A stretch of DNA of 64,000 bases from Cloeon dipterum. Its lineage: Eukaryota > Arthropoda > Insecta > Ephemeroptera > Baetidae. How positions within the stretch are numbered: the first letter of the stretch is position 1; each line of letters starts with the position of its first letter. Shown here in pieces: positions 47,855 through 61,411 of the stretch. The notes beneath the pieces were generated by a model. That model was not told where the DNA came from and did not search any database. It saw nothing but the letters and a program-made list of their open reading frames with translations. The translations under genes were made by a program, and so were the position numbers. Location: positions 21,332,545 to 21,396,544 of the forward strand of contig NC_088790.1 in assembly GCF_949628265.1 (NCBI RefSeq), in the 5' to 3' direction.

Positions 47855-48580
47855 CTCAGACTAGATGCAACCCTGTTTCGTCACAAACTTCGACTTTCGG
47901 ATGCTCGCACTTGCATAACAACAAGCCCAGTACAGTAGCTTGCGAATCAAACGTAAACACTCGCACTTCAAAATGCACCAGCAAATTGCGTGATGCAAGA
48001 CAAGTTAAGTTGCTCGGTTGTTTTGCTCATGGCAAATAGGGGGTGTGGCGCCTACCGTGTGTCATTATTTGTAAAATATTTTTTCGCAATTTTTTTTACA
48101 AAATACATATCTCTAATTGTAAAATGCGACCGGAAGCAATCAATAAATATTCTAGAATTAAATTGTAAAACTTTCTTGAAATTTCCCCGACTGTCCCCAA
48201 TTTCTCCTCAAAGCAAAGAAGGCATGAAAAGTCGTAGTTTGATTGTGTATACACAATCGGTTTTTTCTTTAAAGTTGATACCATTATTCTGTTGGGTTTA
48301 TACTTATTAAAAAATATTTATTGATTTTTCTGGTTAAAATTGTTTAAAAATTAGTGCATAAAATGCTAAAATTCAGATTTTGTATTAGTTAAATTTATTC
48401 AAATATTTAAAGAAACCGGTTAACATTTCTCTTTTACTTCACAGCTGTTGTGCCGTTCCCATTGAGAACCCCAATCAGAAAGGCGCTAAAAATCCAGCCG
48501 TCAAAACACAAACCACCGATTTGTTATTTTTTTTTCTGTCCTTAACTTATTGTTTGTGTCATTTTCATTAATAGTCAACC
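47855..48580. promoter_or_regulatory. Shared upstream region of PINK1 (-) and MND1 (+)
   Basis: 726 bp between divergent start codons. It holds both promoters and a perfect 18-bp palindrome at 48241-48258. No convincing TATA box was seen on either side. Confidence 0.5.
48241..48258. repeat. Perfect 18-bp palindrome between PINK1 and MND1
   Basis: GATTGTGTATACACAATC is identical to its reverse complement over 18 bp with no loop. It is about 390 bp from the PINK1 start and about 320 bp from the MND1 start. A symmetric site like this could bind a homodimeric factor acting on both genes. Confidence 0.7.
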
Positions 48581-49312
48581 ATGTCACGTGTCACCATTGA
48601 GGAGAAACGAGTTCGTATGTTGGAGATTTTCCACGAGTCATTGGACGTGTTCGAATTAAAGCAGCTGGAGAAAATTGCGCCGAAGAAGAAGGGAATCGTT
48701 GTCGGCTCTGTCAAAACTGTCCTTCAGGTTCGTCACAATATTTACGCTCAATTTTTGTTAAAATTCATCATGTTTCATTTTAAACACGTCACATCTCTGT
48801 TTTTTCGTCTGTATGTGTTGATTTCTTAACATCCATTATTTATTATATTTTAATTTCAATGGCTCTTCCAGGTTCTAGTTGACGATGGACTGATTGAGAC
48901 GGAAAAAGACGGTGGCCTGGTCTACTTCTGGTCCTTTCCGGGCAATGTGACCAATGTCCTGCTGAAGAAAGTCGAGCAGAAGAAAACAAGGCTGCAGGAA
49001 TCGCAGAAAAGAATGGACGCCCTGACGGAGAAAAAACGCGCCCTGGGAGAAAGCGAGAAGGGTGCTGCTGAGCGAGATGAAAAGCTTGCCATTCTGAAAG
49101 AGCTCAGGACCAAGGTCACCGAGCTGGAGCAGGAGGTGCGGGAGCTGCAAGAAAACGACCCTGAAACCTGCGAGATATACAAAGCTGCCGCCAACAGATG
49201 GGCGGACAATGTGGACTCTACAGTGTCTTGGCTGAGGGACAAATTCGGACTGGAGTCTGCCGCATTGCATAAGCAATTCCGTATCCCTGCAGAATTTGAG
49301 TACTTTGAATGA
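48581..49312 (+). CDS. MND1: Meiotic nuclear division protein 1 (MND1)
   Basis: Two exons (48581-48727, 48872-49312) encode 195 aa; human MND1 has 205. MND1 pairs with HOP2 (PSMC3IP) and the heterodimer stimulates DMC1/RAD51 strand exchange between homologues in meiosis. The start MSRVTIEEKRVRMLEIFHES matches the family. Residues to about 75 form the DNA-binding winged helix (APKKKGIVVGSVKTVLQ.LVDDGLI..EK.G), with YFWSFPGN at its end. Residues about 78-150 are a heptad-rich, charged coiled coil that dimerises with HOP2, and the C-terminus has the conserved NRWADNV..., LRDKFG and FRIPAEFEYFE. The frame is intact with a single 144-bp intron. A poly(A) signal follows about 120 bp after the stop. 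A HOP2 partner is not in the window. Confidence 0.96.
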
Positions 49313-51290
49313 GTTTTGAATCAATTTTTTATTTTATTTCGGTATTAAAAAATAACGAAATGAATAATTTTCTCTGGAAGGATCTCACATTATGGTTATT
49401 AACCCAAGCTGTACGCAACTAATTTGTAAATAACAAATAAATATTTTTTAAATTGTAATTTTGTGGATCATTTCTATTATCAATGATTCAGGAAATCAGG
49501 AGTCTTCATATTTTAATATTCAGGGTTTCATCATTAAGTAGTGCTTCTTTGTTTCATGCAGGCCAGTTGAAAAGTTTATAAATAGTTTAACACAGTCTCT
49601 TTTTATTGTCTTAGAAATATCAAATTGTTGTGTAAAAGGAGACTGTTAACTTATTTCTGAGTGTTCTTATAAACTTAAAAACACATACATACATTTTTTA
49701 GGGTTGGACCAAGGTTTTTGTGGCCTTTTGCAGGCACTGTTTGAATTTAAAAAAAATTGACTGAAATCACAAACAATTTCAAGATTGTAAAAAATTGTAA
49801 AATCAGTGGGTTCTTAAAATAGCGAAAATTTAATATTCAGGATATTTAAAGGGTCATATTGATATGGATTCCACGAAAATTGAGTGGAAAATCAATCATT
49901 TCTAATTTTTTAATCTCGCCTCTTCTAACTTTTGTTGAGTTTTTAAATTGATGGCCGAGTCCAGTTTGCTCGGTAATTTTTACGTCGTAAGATATAAAAA
50001 AAATCAAACCCATATTATTTTATTGATTCTCGTGGTAGAACCATCTGAATAGGAACAAAGAAATTTTTTTGAAGTAAAAATAATTAGAACTATATCTTGG
50101 TAAAACTGGATATAAAATCTCAATTTTTGTGCTTAATAATACGCCCCAAACGGGACCCAAAACATTTTTTGCAGTTTTTTTAAACTTCATCGAAAATTTC
50201 CAACCCTTAGTCACAAACCTATTAAGATTTAAATTTTTTTGCACCTTTGCATGGTGCATCTGTACCTGCGCCGGTAATTTTGTTACTTATTGGGATTAAA
50301 ATTGTTCAAATAAGCTAGCACAAAGTGCTCCGATTGTTTGGTTTGAAAAAAATTTCATCAAAATAAACTTTCTCAACTTGGTTAATATCACCGCCGTCCT
50401 CAGACAACACTTCTTTTCAAGCCTTTTACATTGATGACTCTTTTTAATTTAACTTTGTATGTAGCCCTGGAACGACTATTTAATTTATTACGGTTAAGTT
50501 TAAAACCAAGTTTAGTACAATCTTCAACCTATAAAAATTAAATTGTAAAGAATGTGATTTCAAATTTTATTAATTAATTAACCGCAGAATTTTGATTTAC
50601 ATTCCACAGCTCTGTACAACTGCTAATTTTATAAATGAAACTTGAGCTACAATATTTCAAAACATCCTACCCATCTCTATCCACAACGCAACTCACCGTT
50701 CAATCAAAATTAATTCAATCTATTGCATGATGTTGCCTGCACGGCACGATTGTGATGCAGGTTGGCTGCGTTATGCCTGCAGGCGTTAGGAAAACACGCC
50801 GATTAAAGGATAAGCATAAATCAAAAGACGGAATAATAGTTTAACTTTGGATTTTGCGGCACACATCGCGCATTTCGCTGCATGTTTTGATGACGGCAAC
50901 AACAACACCGCTGCCGCCGCCGCCGCCGTCTATTAAATTATGTAACAATGGCAAGCAGTAACACACACACGGTGTAATCCGATAAATTTCCCACCGCCCG
51001 GCCGCGATGCTGGCTGGCAATTCGTTATCGACGCGGGGATGAGGTGCCTGCACACACCTTTGATTTACGGGCGGCGTGTGTGCATTTTGATGAGAGCGGT
51101 CGCGGGGGCGAAAAATGGGTCACAACACGCGCGCGGACACACCACCAAATGTGCCGAGAGGCGATTTTTCGCCGCTGCCGCCACGCATTCCCATGGCAAC
51201 GTGCGGGCTGTTGGTGCTGCAGAAACACCGCAGCGTGCGTCGAAATGGGGCCACCGCCGAGATCAGGAGGCCGCACCTGCTGCTGAGGCC
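49313..51290. other. Spacer between MND1 and the CCDC142-like gene
   Basis: About 2 kb. The left part is AT-rich with no gene. From about 50.85 kb it becomes GC-rich with GCC and CA runs, consistent with the promoter and 5' leader of the following plus-strand gene. Overlapping frames at 51.04-51.29 kb read through this GC-rich DNA and are not supported as protein. Confidence 0.45.
49436..49441 (+). terminator. Poly(A) signal for MND1
   Basis: AATAAA about 124 bp after the MND1 stop codon. Confidence 0.55.
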
Positions 51291-54200
51291 ATGTCGGCCA
51301 GGAGCAGGGGCCCGCGGCCCGAGGAGCTGCGCCGCCAGAAGGAGGCCGCCGAGGCCGCCGCCAAGGTCCACACCGCCTGCATCCTGCGCAGGGGCCGCCT
51401 CCGGTCGGTTGCACGTCTCCAGCGCCGCCTTCGCCAGGTGCTCCTCGTTCTCACCGATAGGCTCTCAGGTGAGAACAAAATAATAAACTCTCCCTTAGAG
51501 AACAATCTTCCAGATTTTAAGCTTAATTTAGTACATATAATTTTCCCAAGCTCCTGTATGAAATAATATCGATAGAAAAAAATTAAACATTAATTTGGCT
51601 GTGAGTTCAAGACAAATTTTCTTCATTTAGTTGCTTGTAATTAATTATTTATCTTGTTTGCACGGGTGTAAAGCAAAAATGTTCCGTGACTTTTCAAGGA
51701 GTTACAAAATTTTTAGTAATCAGAAATCATGTATGTATAAGTGTCTAAATCAATAAAAGAATTCTAACCCTCCACACATACAATTATTTTTCTTAAAATT
51801 CTGACATTCGCTAGTTTCATCCCTTGCCTACCCTCTAAAAATTTTCCTCGATAGAAGTTAAAAAAATAACGACAAATAATAATCGTTGCTTACACAAAAT
51901 ATAGACAACAACCAATTTTGAATCAGGGAAAGTGGCGGAGGAACTTTTGTGTGAGAATTTATTGTGATTTATTTATGATATCCTGTAAAAAGATAACTGT
52001 CTAATTAAATTATGTTACTAGTAACACGAAAGTTTACTAATTAGGGATATTTATTTGTGGAGCATTTTAAATATATATTCAAATTAGTTCGAAAATAAAT
52101 ATCTTTCAACAAAAAACTTAAGTAGAGTCGAGCAGAATCGTTAAATAAATTCTAAGGTAAATTTCAGCAATTTATATGCCTGAGTTAAATTTTATTTTTA
52201 TCCTTTTTAGAATTTGTAATTGCATTTATTTACAAGAAGGTTTTTATATAATATGTATTTATCAGTTATAGCAATAGTGATTTAAAAAATATCTATATTT
52301 AGAACGAAATTGCATTCAGAGCTTAGGTATCTCTACGTTATTTTAAAACGACAGTGTACACAATCATGCAAAGCAACCGTTCACTTTCTTTCCCGTGTTT
52401 TCCATTGAAAAATGTCGATGCCGTCTCAAAGGAGACAGTTGATTTCAAGTCACATTTTTACTCTTCACGCTAGACGACATATGTCTCGCAGCAAAAGCGA
52501 GTGTTCTTTCGAGCGAAATTCCCAGCAGATTTCAACGAAAATTCCTCGCGAGCGCGCACACACATTAGGCGCGCTGATTTGCCATTCTCTACAGGATTGT
52601 GTGGCGCGGCTCGACGGCGGTGTGCACGAAACGAAATTAATCAACTTTTTGTCAGCGGGGCAATTGTCGGGAAATTTATGGGGGCCAAGTTGAAAGGGTA
52701 GGTTGAATGCGGTTTCGCGGGGCCGCTCGACACGCATCCCGCCAGGAGAGCAAGGGGTGACCCCGCGGCAGCATAATGCGGTTGTTGCACACATTTGCAC
52801 CAGCTGGTGCGCCTCAAACTTGCGCTCGAGTGTGGGACAAGTTCGACTTTAAAATGTTCTGCCGACCTGTTTTTGTCTCCCAGCATGCAAATGAACTAAG
52901 TATACGGGAAATGTAATGCGCCACTTGAATATGGAACAGAAATAGAGTCTGCACATTCAGCCATGCACACGCATGGATGGCTATCCTTGAAACTTTGACA
53001 GTCACCCTTTATAGGTCCAAGAGTCGAACTGCTGCCAATTTCTTTTAATAAAAATAAGAAAAAAGAGGAAAATAATTTAACGGGGTTGAAGGTGATTTAA
53101 ATAACGCCAATACACTAAAATGGTGCGAACTCAAAGCTAGATTTTTAATGGCTTGCCAAAGAAGCTGACTCAATCTAAGAATGAGTTTTTATGAAAAATA
53201 TGAGTATTTTTATTTAAAAATTCATACCTTTAGTGGGCTTATGGTGAATTCTTTACACTCCCAAAAATTACCCAAAATTAATCCCATTTAAGTTTCATTC
53301 TTAACACATTTTTCACACAAAAATTAAAATAGTGTTCTTATTGTTATGAATTTCATTTGAGCTTCTTTTTCTGGCCCCAAAATATTTTTCCAGAGCAAGA
53401 ATCAAAAAGGTTGGAAAAGGTTCTCCAATCTTTGGCCAACGAAATGGATGAATTTCGCCTGCAACAGTCGGAACCAACGGAAGAGACGATCTGTTCCAAA
53501 TGCACCAACCAGCCGCTGATTCTCAGGGCCGAACTGCTGCTAGCTGACCTCGCCAAAAGCTTCCTTGTCGTTTACTACCTCGGACACCAAGTAGCAGCTG
53601 CCGCCGTCAAATCGTTAGCAACTTCAAGGTATCAAGAATTTTTACGAGCAAATTGAATCTGAACAGTTGGCTCTGTCTTGTTACATTTTGGTGATCTGTT
53701 TCTTGCAAATAATTCAACTATTAAAGATTTTAATTTAAAATGTTAGGCCAGAATGCGTGGAGCACCTTTCGGTGGGCGTGTGCCTCCTGGCGAAGTCGCT
53801 GGCCACCTTGGACCCGGGCAGCATCAACATCAAAGGTCGCACCCTCCTGCTCTACCGAAACACTTGTCCAAACATGCTGGTGCCGTCCCGAAAACTAACC
53901 CTGACGCGTCTCCTTCAGCTGGCTGCTTGCCAACGGGCCGAGGCGGCCAGCAGAGCCCTGGTGTCCGCTATCCTGTCATCCGCGCCAGCCGCAGTCAGGG
54001 TTCCAGACTCGGAGGAGGACGTCGTCGTCTCCAAGACAGTGCCTCAAGTCATTTCTGCGGACGGCGTTGGCACAAGAATCCTGCACGCCAGGTAATCTAA
54101 TTAATTCTTCTCCTCATAGGAACCATTGGTGCATTCTCATATTTTCATTTGATTTGTCAAACGGTTTTCAATCGCATATTTTCTACTTACAAATTGTTCC

Positions 54201-57200
54201 ATGACAAGTGGAAGCCCAGGAAAAATTTGCAGCTGTTAAACATTAAAGTTTGTGTAATTTTTAATGCCTCAATGTTAACTTTATTTGGTTGATATTTTGC
54301 TCCAAATTATTCGTTATTAGTTAGATTTTTTGGCTAAAACAAGTCATTTTCAAAAGAATAAATGAGTTTCTTTTGATAATTCTTTGGGATTTTCAAATTT
54401 CAATGAGGTATTAACAATTCGGAAAAAATAGAACATACACTTTTTTCCAAAATTATAACTCTACAGAATTTTAAATAACATTCCTTCGTTTCGTATACAA
54501 TAGCTATCAAAGAACTCTAGAAAATATTTATTTCAAATTTTTAATTTTTCAGTGAGCGAAAATTTTACAGATTTTTCCCCAAATTTTGGTGAATTAATTT
54601 TAGCTTTAGGTAAAAAATTAAGTTTTGGTCAATCATAAAGATACCTCTTTTGATATCAGAATATCATGATTCGTAAAGACATGTTGTCCGATGTCCTCCA
54701 CTGAGCTTAGAAATTAATGATTTATTGATGAAAATCACAATTAAATTTTCAGGTCGAGTAATTTCAGCGAGCGTGTGATTGGCAACTCAAGTTTCGAGGT
54801 GGCCCGCGAGCTGGTCCAATACGCGTGTCCGCCGGTGACGCTGGAGCGCGAACCGTGTCCCCTGGCCAACCTGCTCAACGACTGCGTCGCCTCCGAACAA
54901 CGTTTGCCGGCCGCATTGCTGATCGCCGCCAAAACGCACGCGCCGCACCTCGCCGGTCCCGCTGGCGAGACTTTGCTCAACCAAAAGGATTCGAGGTCCA
55001 AGGTCATGACCTACTACCGACAGCTTCTGTGGGGAGACGCTGCCACCTTGGCCGACCACGTGCTCCTCTGGTGGCTCAAACCTTTAGGTGGGCACCGGGA
55101 GAAACTGGTCCTGACAGCATTGTTAAGTGAATGTTCGGTTTCAGGGCAGCTTTGGTCCGCGAAAAGCCTTTTGAGCTGGCTGCGGAAGGAGGCGAGGGAA
55201 ATGCGTGCCGGAGAGCCACTCACCTGCTTGAACGCCTTGTGCGAGGCCCTGGCGACGCACCACTCCATCGTGTCCTGGGACGCACTCTTCCGCAGGGCGA
55301 CCGTTGCGCCGTCAGGACACACTTTTGCTTCCTTGCTGCACTCACTTGTAAGACTGTTTTGCTCCCTATAAATATTTTATTCTGAACTGCCTGTTTTCCG
55401 TTTCTAAAATCATTGAGATATTTGATGGGTTCAAAAGTTTATAATTTCAAGGGTGAACTATTAAATAATTAAAATATGAATTAATCCAGTTAGAATTTTT
55501 GTTAGAAAATGACTTTTTTTCCGGATATTCAAAGCTCAGTGAATGTTTATCTCTCTGGCCTGATTTTCGAAAGAAACCTTTTTCAAAGTTATAAACTTAT
55601 TCAAAAACGAATATTACTTACAGTCTGATATTTTCATTTTTCTAACAAACACCCTCCTTTTCATTTTTTCCTAGGTACTGCAAGTGCAGCTAGCGGAAAT
55701 TGGTCCTGCAGTGGAGCAAATACCAATGTTGCATCGGATGGACCACTCGCTGCACACCTACCGTCTGTGGGTTTTGGCCGCTGGCCGAAGCCACATCGGT
55801 AATTGGCACGTCGACCGCTTTGTCGAAACGAGCCAGATCGACGTGGCAGACGCCCTGAACAGCCTCGACCGACTCTCGGTCTGCACTGAGTTAAACTACA
55901 AATCATTTTAATTCAGAAGTACCCCACAGATATCTGACGTCTACAATGCTCCACCGTTAGAAATGGTCCACGAAACCGTGTGTGCGAAGATGAGGTGCAA
56001 ACTCGTGTCTGAGGTCATGGTCAACTTCGGGAAACTCCAGGTTGATTGAGGATATTGTCAGGTAAATTTCATTTCTATTTTACATAATTATCTCCAGCGC
56101 ACACCTGAAGAGTGTATCGAAGTGATGGCCGCCAACTGCCGCACAATCAGCCTGGCCAACCTCCACATGTGCTTCCCGTCTCGAAGGTACTGGCGTCAGG
56201 ACGGCCCCCTTCCGCAGTTCGCAAGTGTTTACGTTGAACACTACCTTGGTCAGTTCCAACTGTATTTCCTTAAACTCTGAACTTATCCTCATCAAATTTT
56301 TAGACCGCATGCTGAAACCAGTATTGCTGGCGACCAACACGCTACCTACAGATTCGCAGCAAAAAATATGCGGCATGACCCTACGGATCATCTGTGAGGC
56401 GTGGCTGGACCATATTTACCAGCTGAAAGTCCAGTTTAGGTAATGTGACAAAAGATTAAAGTACACAAAAGATTTTATTGAAATGACGTTGGCAATAGGA
56501 TTTAAAGTTATGCAACCTGCCTGACAGATTGGTTGAGCAGGTTGCCTATCTTTGAAATGTCGTGTTCAAAAAATAATATCGTACACAAAAATAATAATGA
56601 AAATTTTTAGGATCATAATATAACAGTTGTATAGTTCTATATAATTATAATATTGATATCAAAAAAGTAATTTTTCAACTTAAGCATGTTGCATGGAAGT
56701 AACCGCAACAATAAACAATGTAGAAATATTAAAAGTAATGTGTGAATTTTAACGCAACTTTTTTCTGATCTTTAAACTAAATTGTGCAATTCTATCTGTC
56801 CAAATTACAATTAGATTATATGCTTAAAGCTTGTTCAAAACAATTTTAAACCAGTTTAAATAGTGTACCAAACCAATGCCAAATTTGCCTAGTTTTTCAT
56901 ACATCATATTCCTGTTCAGTATTTTTTATCTTGAGTAATTACAATAATGTTATTTCATATCAAAATAGAAGTAATTTAAAACTATCCAGTCAACTCATTT
57001 TGCGTCGAAAAAATGGAAAATATGCAATTTCTGTGTGCAATCCTTGTTTGAAAACGTTTAAAGGGCAATATAAGTTTATTTAAATAATTTTTAAATTAAT
57101 TTACGACTTCAATGTTCCTTCTGCCTCTTTCTAGTGAACGAGGCGCGTTGCAACTTCTGGCCGACTTTGCGGCGGTCACCATCTGGCTGCAGGATAAGGC

Positions 57201-57468
57201 GAACCTGACGCCACCCGTCGAAAAGCATCTGGTGCGCAGCGAGGTGCTGCGCAGGTGCGAGGGCGTCGGCAGGCTGCTGCTGCGCAAGCCTGGCGAGTCG
57301 CTCGACCTGGCCACCTCGATCAAGCAGGTCGACCCCAACAAATGCCCATCCGTCGGCACGCCAGCCAAGGACCACATGCCTGCCGAGATGTACGTGCCCA
57401 ACCAGGAGAAGTGGCTCGAACTCAGGGCCAAGAAGAGAGGCACCACTGGCATCCTCTGCTGTAGATGA
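51291..57468 (+). CDS. CCDC142-like coiled-coil protein, 762 aa
   Basis: Nine exons (51291-51468, 53394-53628, 53747-54091, 54753-55347, 55675-55878, 55930-56040, 56098-56248, 56304-56439, 57135-57468) stay in frame and give 762 aa; human CCDC142 is about 750. The start MSARSRGPRPEELRRQKEAAEAAAK leads into an Arg/Leu-rich helix and a coiled-coil-like stretch (ESKRLEKVLQSLANEMDEF). Most of the rest is helical and Leu/Ala-rich without enzymatic motifs. The end, ICEAWLDHIYQLKVQFSERGALQLLADF followed by a Cys-terminal GTTGILCCR, is what I associate with CCDC142, whose molecular function is unknown. The call rests on that C-terminal pattern and length. The weakest join is intron 55879-55929: only 51 bp with a TCG|GTCTGC donor; a different boundary there is possible. 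The 1.9-kb first intron is coding-free. Confidence 0.7.
51469..53393 (+). other. First intron of the CCDC142-like gene
   Basis: 1,925 bp with canonical GTGAGA donor and TTTTCCAG acceptor. AT-rich for its first kilobase; a GC-richer patch at 52.4-52.9 kb has overlapping frames on both strands that match nothing known. It may contain an intronic regulatory element. Confidence 0.5.
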
Positions 57469-57655
57469 GATTTACTTGAAAATGTCGCTTTAGCGAAATG
57501 AGTCCATATCGTGGTGATATACAGATTGTGTTTGGGACGAAAGTGTTGTTAATTATACTGTCTGTAACTTGACCTGACAAGAGAGGCTTTACCATTTGAG
57601 GTAATTTTCGTATTTACCCCAAGAGCTCAGGGCTGAATTGTTACACGTGAGTAAC

Positions 57656-57661
57656 AATAAA
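57656..57661 (+). terminator. Poly(A) signal for the CCDC142-like gene
   Basis: AATAAA about 190 bp after the stop codon. Confidence 0.5.
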
Positions 57662-60600
57662 TGTCATGTCGCAGCGCAATCCGATTAGATTTTAATACCA
57701 AGTTTTTTGGATAAAAAACGAAAGACGACAGATGAGAGGATTGCGATTAACTCAATATTAAAGTCAAAATCAATCAAGTTAATTAATAAAATCATTTACG
57801 AAGCTCTACCACTTAAGATTGGATCACTGTTTTGATCTTCAAATAAGATGGTTTATATACAAATACTTTTGATACGAGCAAAATTCATCTGTTTAAAAAG
57901 CTTGTGTAATTCGTATGGGACGGTATTTTTCACAAGGAGAGTAAGAGAGATTCTTTTACTCTCTTACTGTTGAGTGCATTCAGTAATAATAATAATAAAA
58001 CGCCATCAATCGTTCTTTTTACAACCGATGGAGCAACATCTCTTGCAGTTATTTCTACAGTGGCCATTTATGTTTGAAGGTGAAGCACTGCTAAAGAGGC
58101 TAAATGGGCCAAAACACCTAGAAGAATGAGTTCCGCTTCTAAATTCCCATCCATAAAATGTGGATTTTTGAGCCATGAATTTCTTGGAAGGAGAAGTTAT
58201 ATGAGACGTGTTTGAGAAGCAAATGTTTCACAATTTCCACGTACAGAGCACTTTGGGTTAGGGTTATAAATGTGAATATTGAGATGAACCAAACATTTTT
58301 TGAAAGGTTTCCAGGGGACAGAAATCGGAACGGATTAACTAAGTAATTCGAGCTTTAATCACGCACAAAGGGTAAATTTAAGATCGTTTTAAAACTGAAT
58401 GTTGTACACGTTGTTGCTAAATGTTTTATGCTAGATGAAATTTGGAAGATGTATATCATTTTTACGCAAGAAAATGCTCAAACATTTACCGTGCGTATTG
58501 TTACACTGCGCAGAAAATAGCAGCAGTTTCTCAGCCGCAGATAAAACTCGCAAATCCCTGTCAGTTCGCTGGGGAGAAGCTGGGAAACACAAAAAGCAAA
58601 GATAAGGATTTGCTACTCTTTGCTGTCGGTGCTCGAAACTTCTTTAATATTTCCGCGCGCGTGTTTTTTTACCCTGGCTGTTGCAGCGAATGAAATGTGG
58701 GACGCATCTATTCAGGGAGTAAAAAATACGCCAAACCGCAGAGATCGATATCTTGTTAATGTTGCATTAAATACCTCTCTGGGGGCATTCTGAGGATTTC
58801 CGAATGATTAATGGCCCCCGCAAGAACACCGGTTGTTTGGCTTTAATAACCTAAATGTTTCTACGCAGTCACGTGGAACACGCGCCTTGTACAGTTGGAA
58901 TAAAGTGAACACACGTTCTTTTTAATAAAATTGGGTCATTTTGGAATCGCTGAGTCGTAAAACCTCCGACGGATTAGGTCTGTAGTATAATTTTTTACTG
59001 CCCTGCATGATTCAAGATATTAGGGAGTATAATGCAAATCAAGCACAACAATGCTGAATTTTATGTGAGGAGCCTTTGTTTGCTTCCATTTTTACTGCTC
59101 ACTTCCTATTTTACTGCATTATATGCAGCACACTCTCTCCACCCGCTTTCTGCCACTGGATTTACTCTCTGGCGGCAGATAAAATGAGCGCATTGTTGCA
59201 GAGGCGAAGCTGTGTAGTAGCCAGCAGACAATGCACCGCACCGATTCAGTTTATAGTGCATACTCGTTGGAGAAAACAAAACAAGGCCGTAAAGCCGGCG
59301 ACGCAGAGCTTCTAAAGCGGACACGCGGAGAGGTGCGAAAAGCCGTCTCGCTTATGTGCACGCACGTGAAATGGGTCCTTAATTAAATTTCATCACCCTT
59401 CAGCACCGAAATCTTCCGGATTATGATGTTGCAGGTGACACATTCATTAACCTCGCAAGAACACGCCTGTGCGAGGTAAATGCTAATTTACAACGCGTGT
59501 TTTCAGCCCCTAGAACAGAGAGCTTTTTCACATCTAATACGTCACCAAGTTAGCATTTAATTTAAGCACTGTCTCTTTTAGTGTACTAAAAGACACACGG
59601 ATTCATAATTGCACCACACACAAATCGAGTTTATCTTCCATTTTATCTAATTTTGACGAAAAGTGCAACAATTCTATTCACCTGATAACAAGAAACGTTA
59701 CAAAAAATAAGATTTTCATTGATTGATTGAATAATTTGGAAATATAAATCTTATGATGCCCTAGAATTCCATCAATAATGCTGATTTAAATAAGAGTAGT
59801 TCTTTATAATAATCGAGGCACTGCGTGAATCTCAATTTCTCAGATTGCGAAAAAAATTCAAATTGAATAGCTCTATAGTTTAGTACGTTAGCTCCAGACC
59901 TTGCATGCGAAAATAAATGCCGAAAGAAATCTAGTCAATAAATTTTCCCCGTACGAAATTGAGATTTTCCGAGTGAGTAGCGGTTTTCAGGAGCTATTTG
60001 TCAAGCAACAGCGAAACCTGCATTCGCCAGCGTTCGCAAATACACACGAACGAACATTTCTGCAGAAGCTCGCGGGTATTTCGTCGCAGCTGTCGTCAGC
60101 ACTACACTAAATTCAGATATACGTTTGGAACTGAAGCTTTTCAGCGGCTATTTGCTTGAGGGAAGGCAAACGTAAATTTGCTTAATATACTGCAAGCGTG
60201 CATTTCATATTTCTCTTTGTCTGAATTTATGTTTGTAAAGAAACGGACTTTACCTGCCACAGCAATCTGCTTTCGTAGAAAATTATCGCCGTCATTGATG
60301 AAAGATCCTGATTTTTACTAGATATGGCACACATATATTATTTTATAGAATTAAAGGAATAAGTCTTAGTGTTTCTCCAAACAAAATCTATGATATTAAT
60401 TACAAAATATGTCAATATTTTTCTATCGAATAATATCTATTTTTTGTTTATAAATTAAAGCAAAGCAATCCGTTCGATTTTTTTTATCAGGATAATAATG
60501 GATAATGCAGTGTCAAATTCAAACGGACTGGCTTTCTGATCTGAAAACCTTGATGAGCAGCATTCGTTAAAATTTATACCTAGGCAGATGGACGGAAAAA

Positions 60601-61380
60601 GGAAAAATCTGGTGAAACAAAACCGCGGAAAGCGGCTCTCGCACCGCATTTTGCTCCTCTTTCTCTCTCGTTGTATTCAGTTCGTGCACTTTTGCAACAT
60701 CTGCGGCAGCGAGTGGCTGCAAAATAATGTAAATAAAACCACCCTGCTTTTGCCAACGCTAAATCCCCACCTGGTGGAAATGATGTTGATAATAATAATA
60801 ATAAAATACTCGTCCGGCAGAGGACGGGCTGCTGTGCGTTTTAATAAAATATCATGTGTAATAAAAGCTGGCGTGGTATTGCAGCAGCTGGAATTTAAAT
60901 ATATAATAATTTTGCAGCGTAGAGAATTAAGGCATATACACACACACACAAAGCGCAGCGCAGCGCTCACTAGCTCTCAGTGTGCGGCTTGGAATTTGGT
61001 TCAATCCGCTCAAATGTGAGTGCGACGCAAATGCCTCTTTTTGAGTTCTCGGTTTCTGAGCGGCAGCGCGGGATTAAATTACACTAGGAATGTGTTTGCA
61101 CACAAGTTGAGTTTCAACGCACTTTGCGCAACGATCTTGACAGTGAACAGCTTTTCAGATTAATCGGTACTAGAAACAATTCGCCACGAGGAAGTTGTTT
61201 TAACTACCCCGCAGAAGTGAATTAAGAGAAAACTAACAACTGCCCTTGGCCAACTTCGAAAAATCACGAGTTTCCGAGTGTTGTGAGGGAACGTTTATTT
61301 TTCTCTTTCTCTTCAATCTAACAACGAATCTCTTTGGAATCTTCGTTTTAGATAGTAATAAATTTGTTGAATTCATGCTT

Positions 61381-61411
61381 TTTCCAACGATTTAAGATCA
61401 CCAAGGGAAAT
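61381..61411 (+). repeat. Dispersed 31-nt repeat, copy 1
   Basis: TTTCCAAC, four variable bases, then TAAGATCACCAAGGGAAAT. Copy 2 is at 63750-63780 in the same orientation; 29 of 31 positions agree. Confidence 0.6.

Noticed and set aside
47478-47938. 128- and 139-aa plus-strand frames opposite PINK1 exon 1
   Set aside because: Antisense shadows of a confirmed coding exon.
51039-51566. 175-aa plus-strand frame overlapping the CCDC142-like first exon
   Set aside because: Different frame from the exon that joins in phase to the downstream coding exons; overlapping GC-rich shadow.
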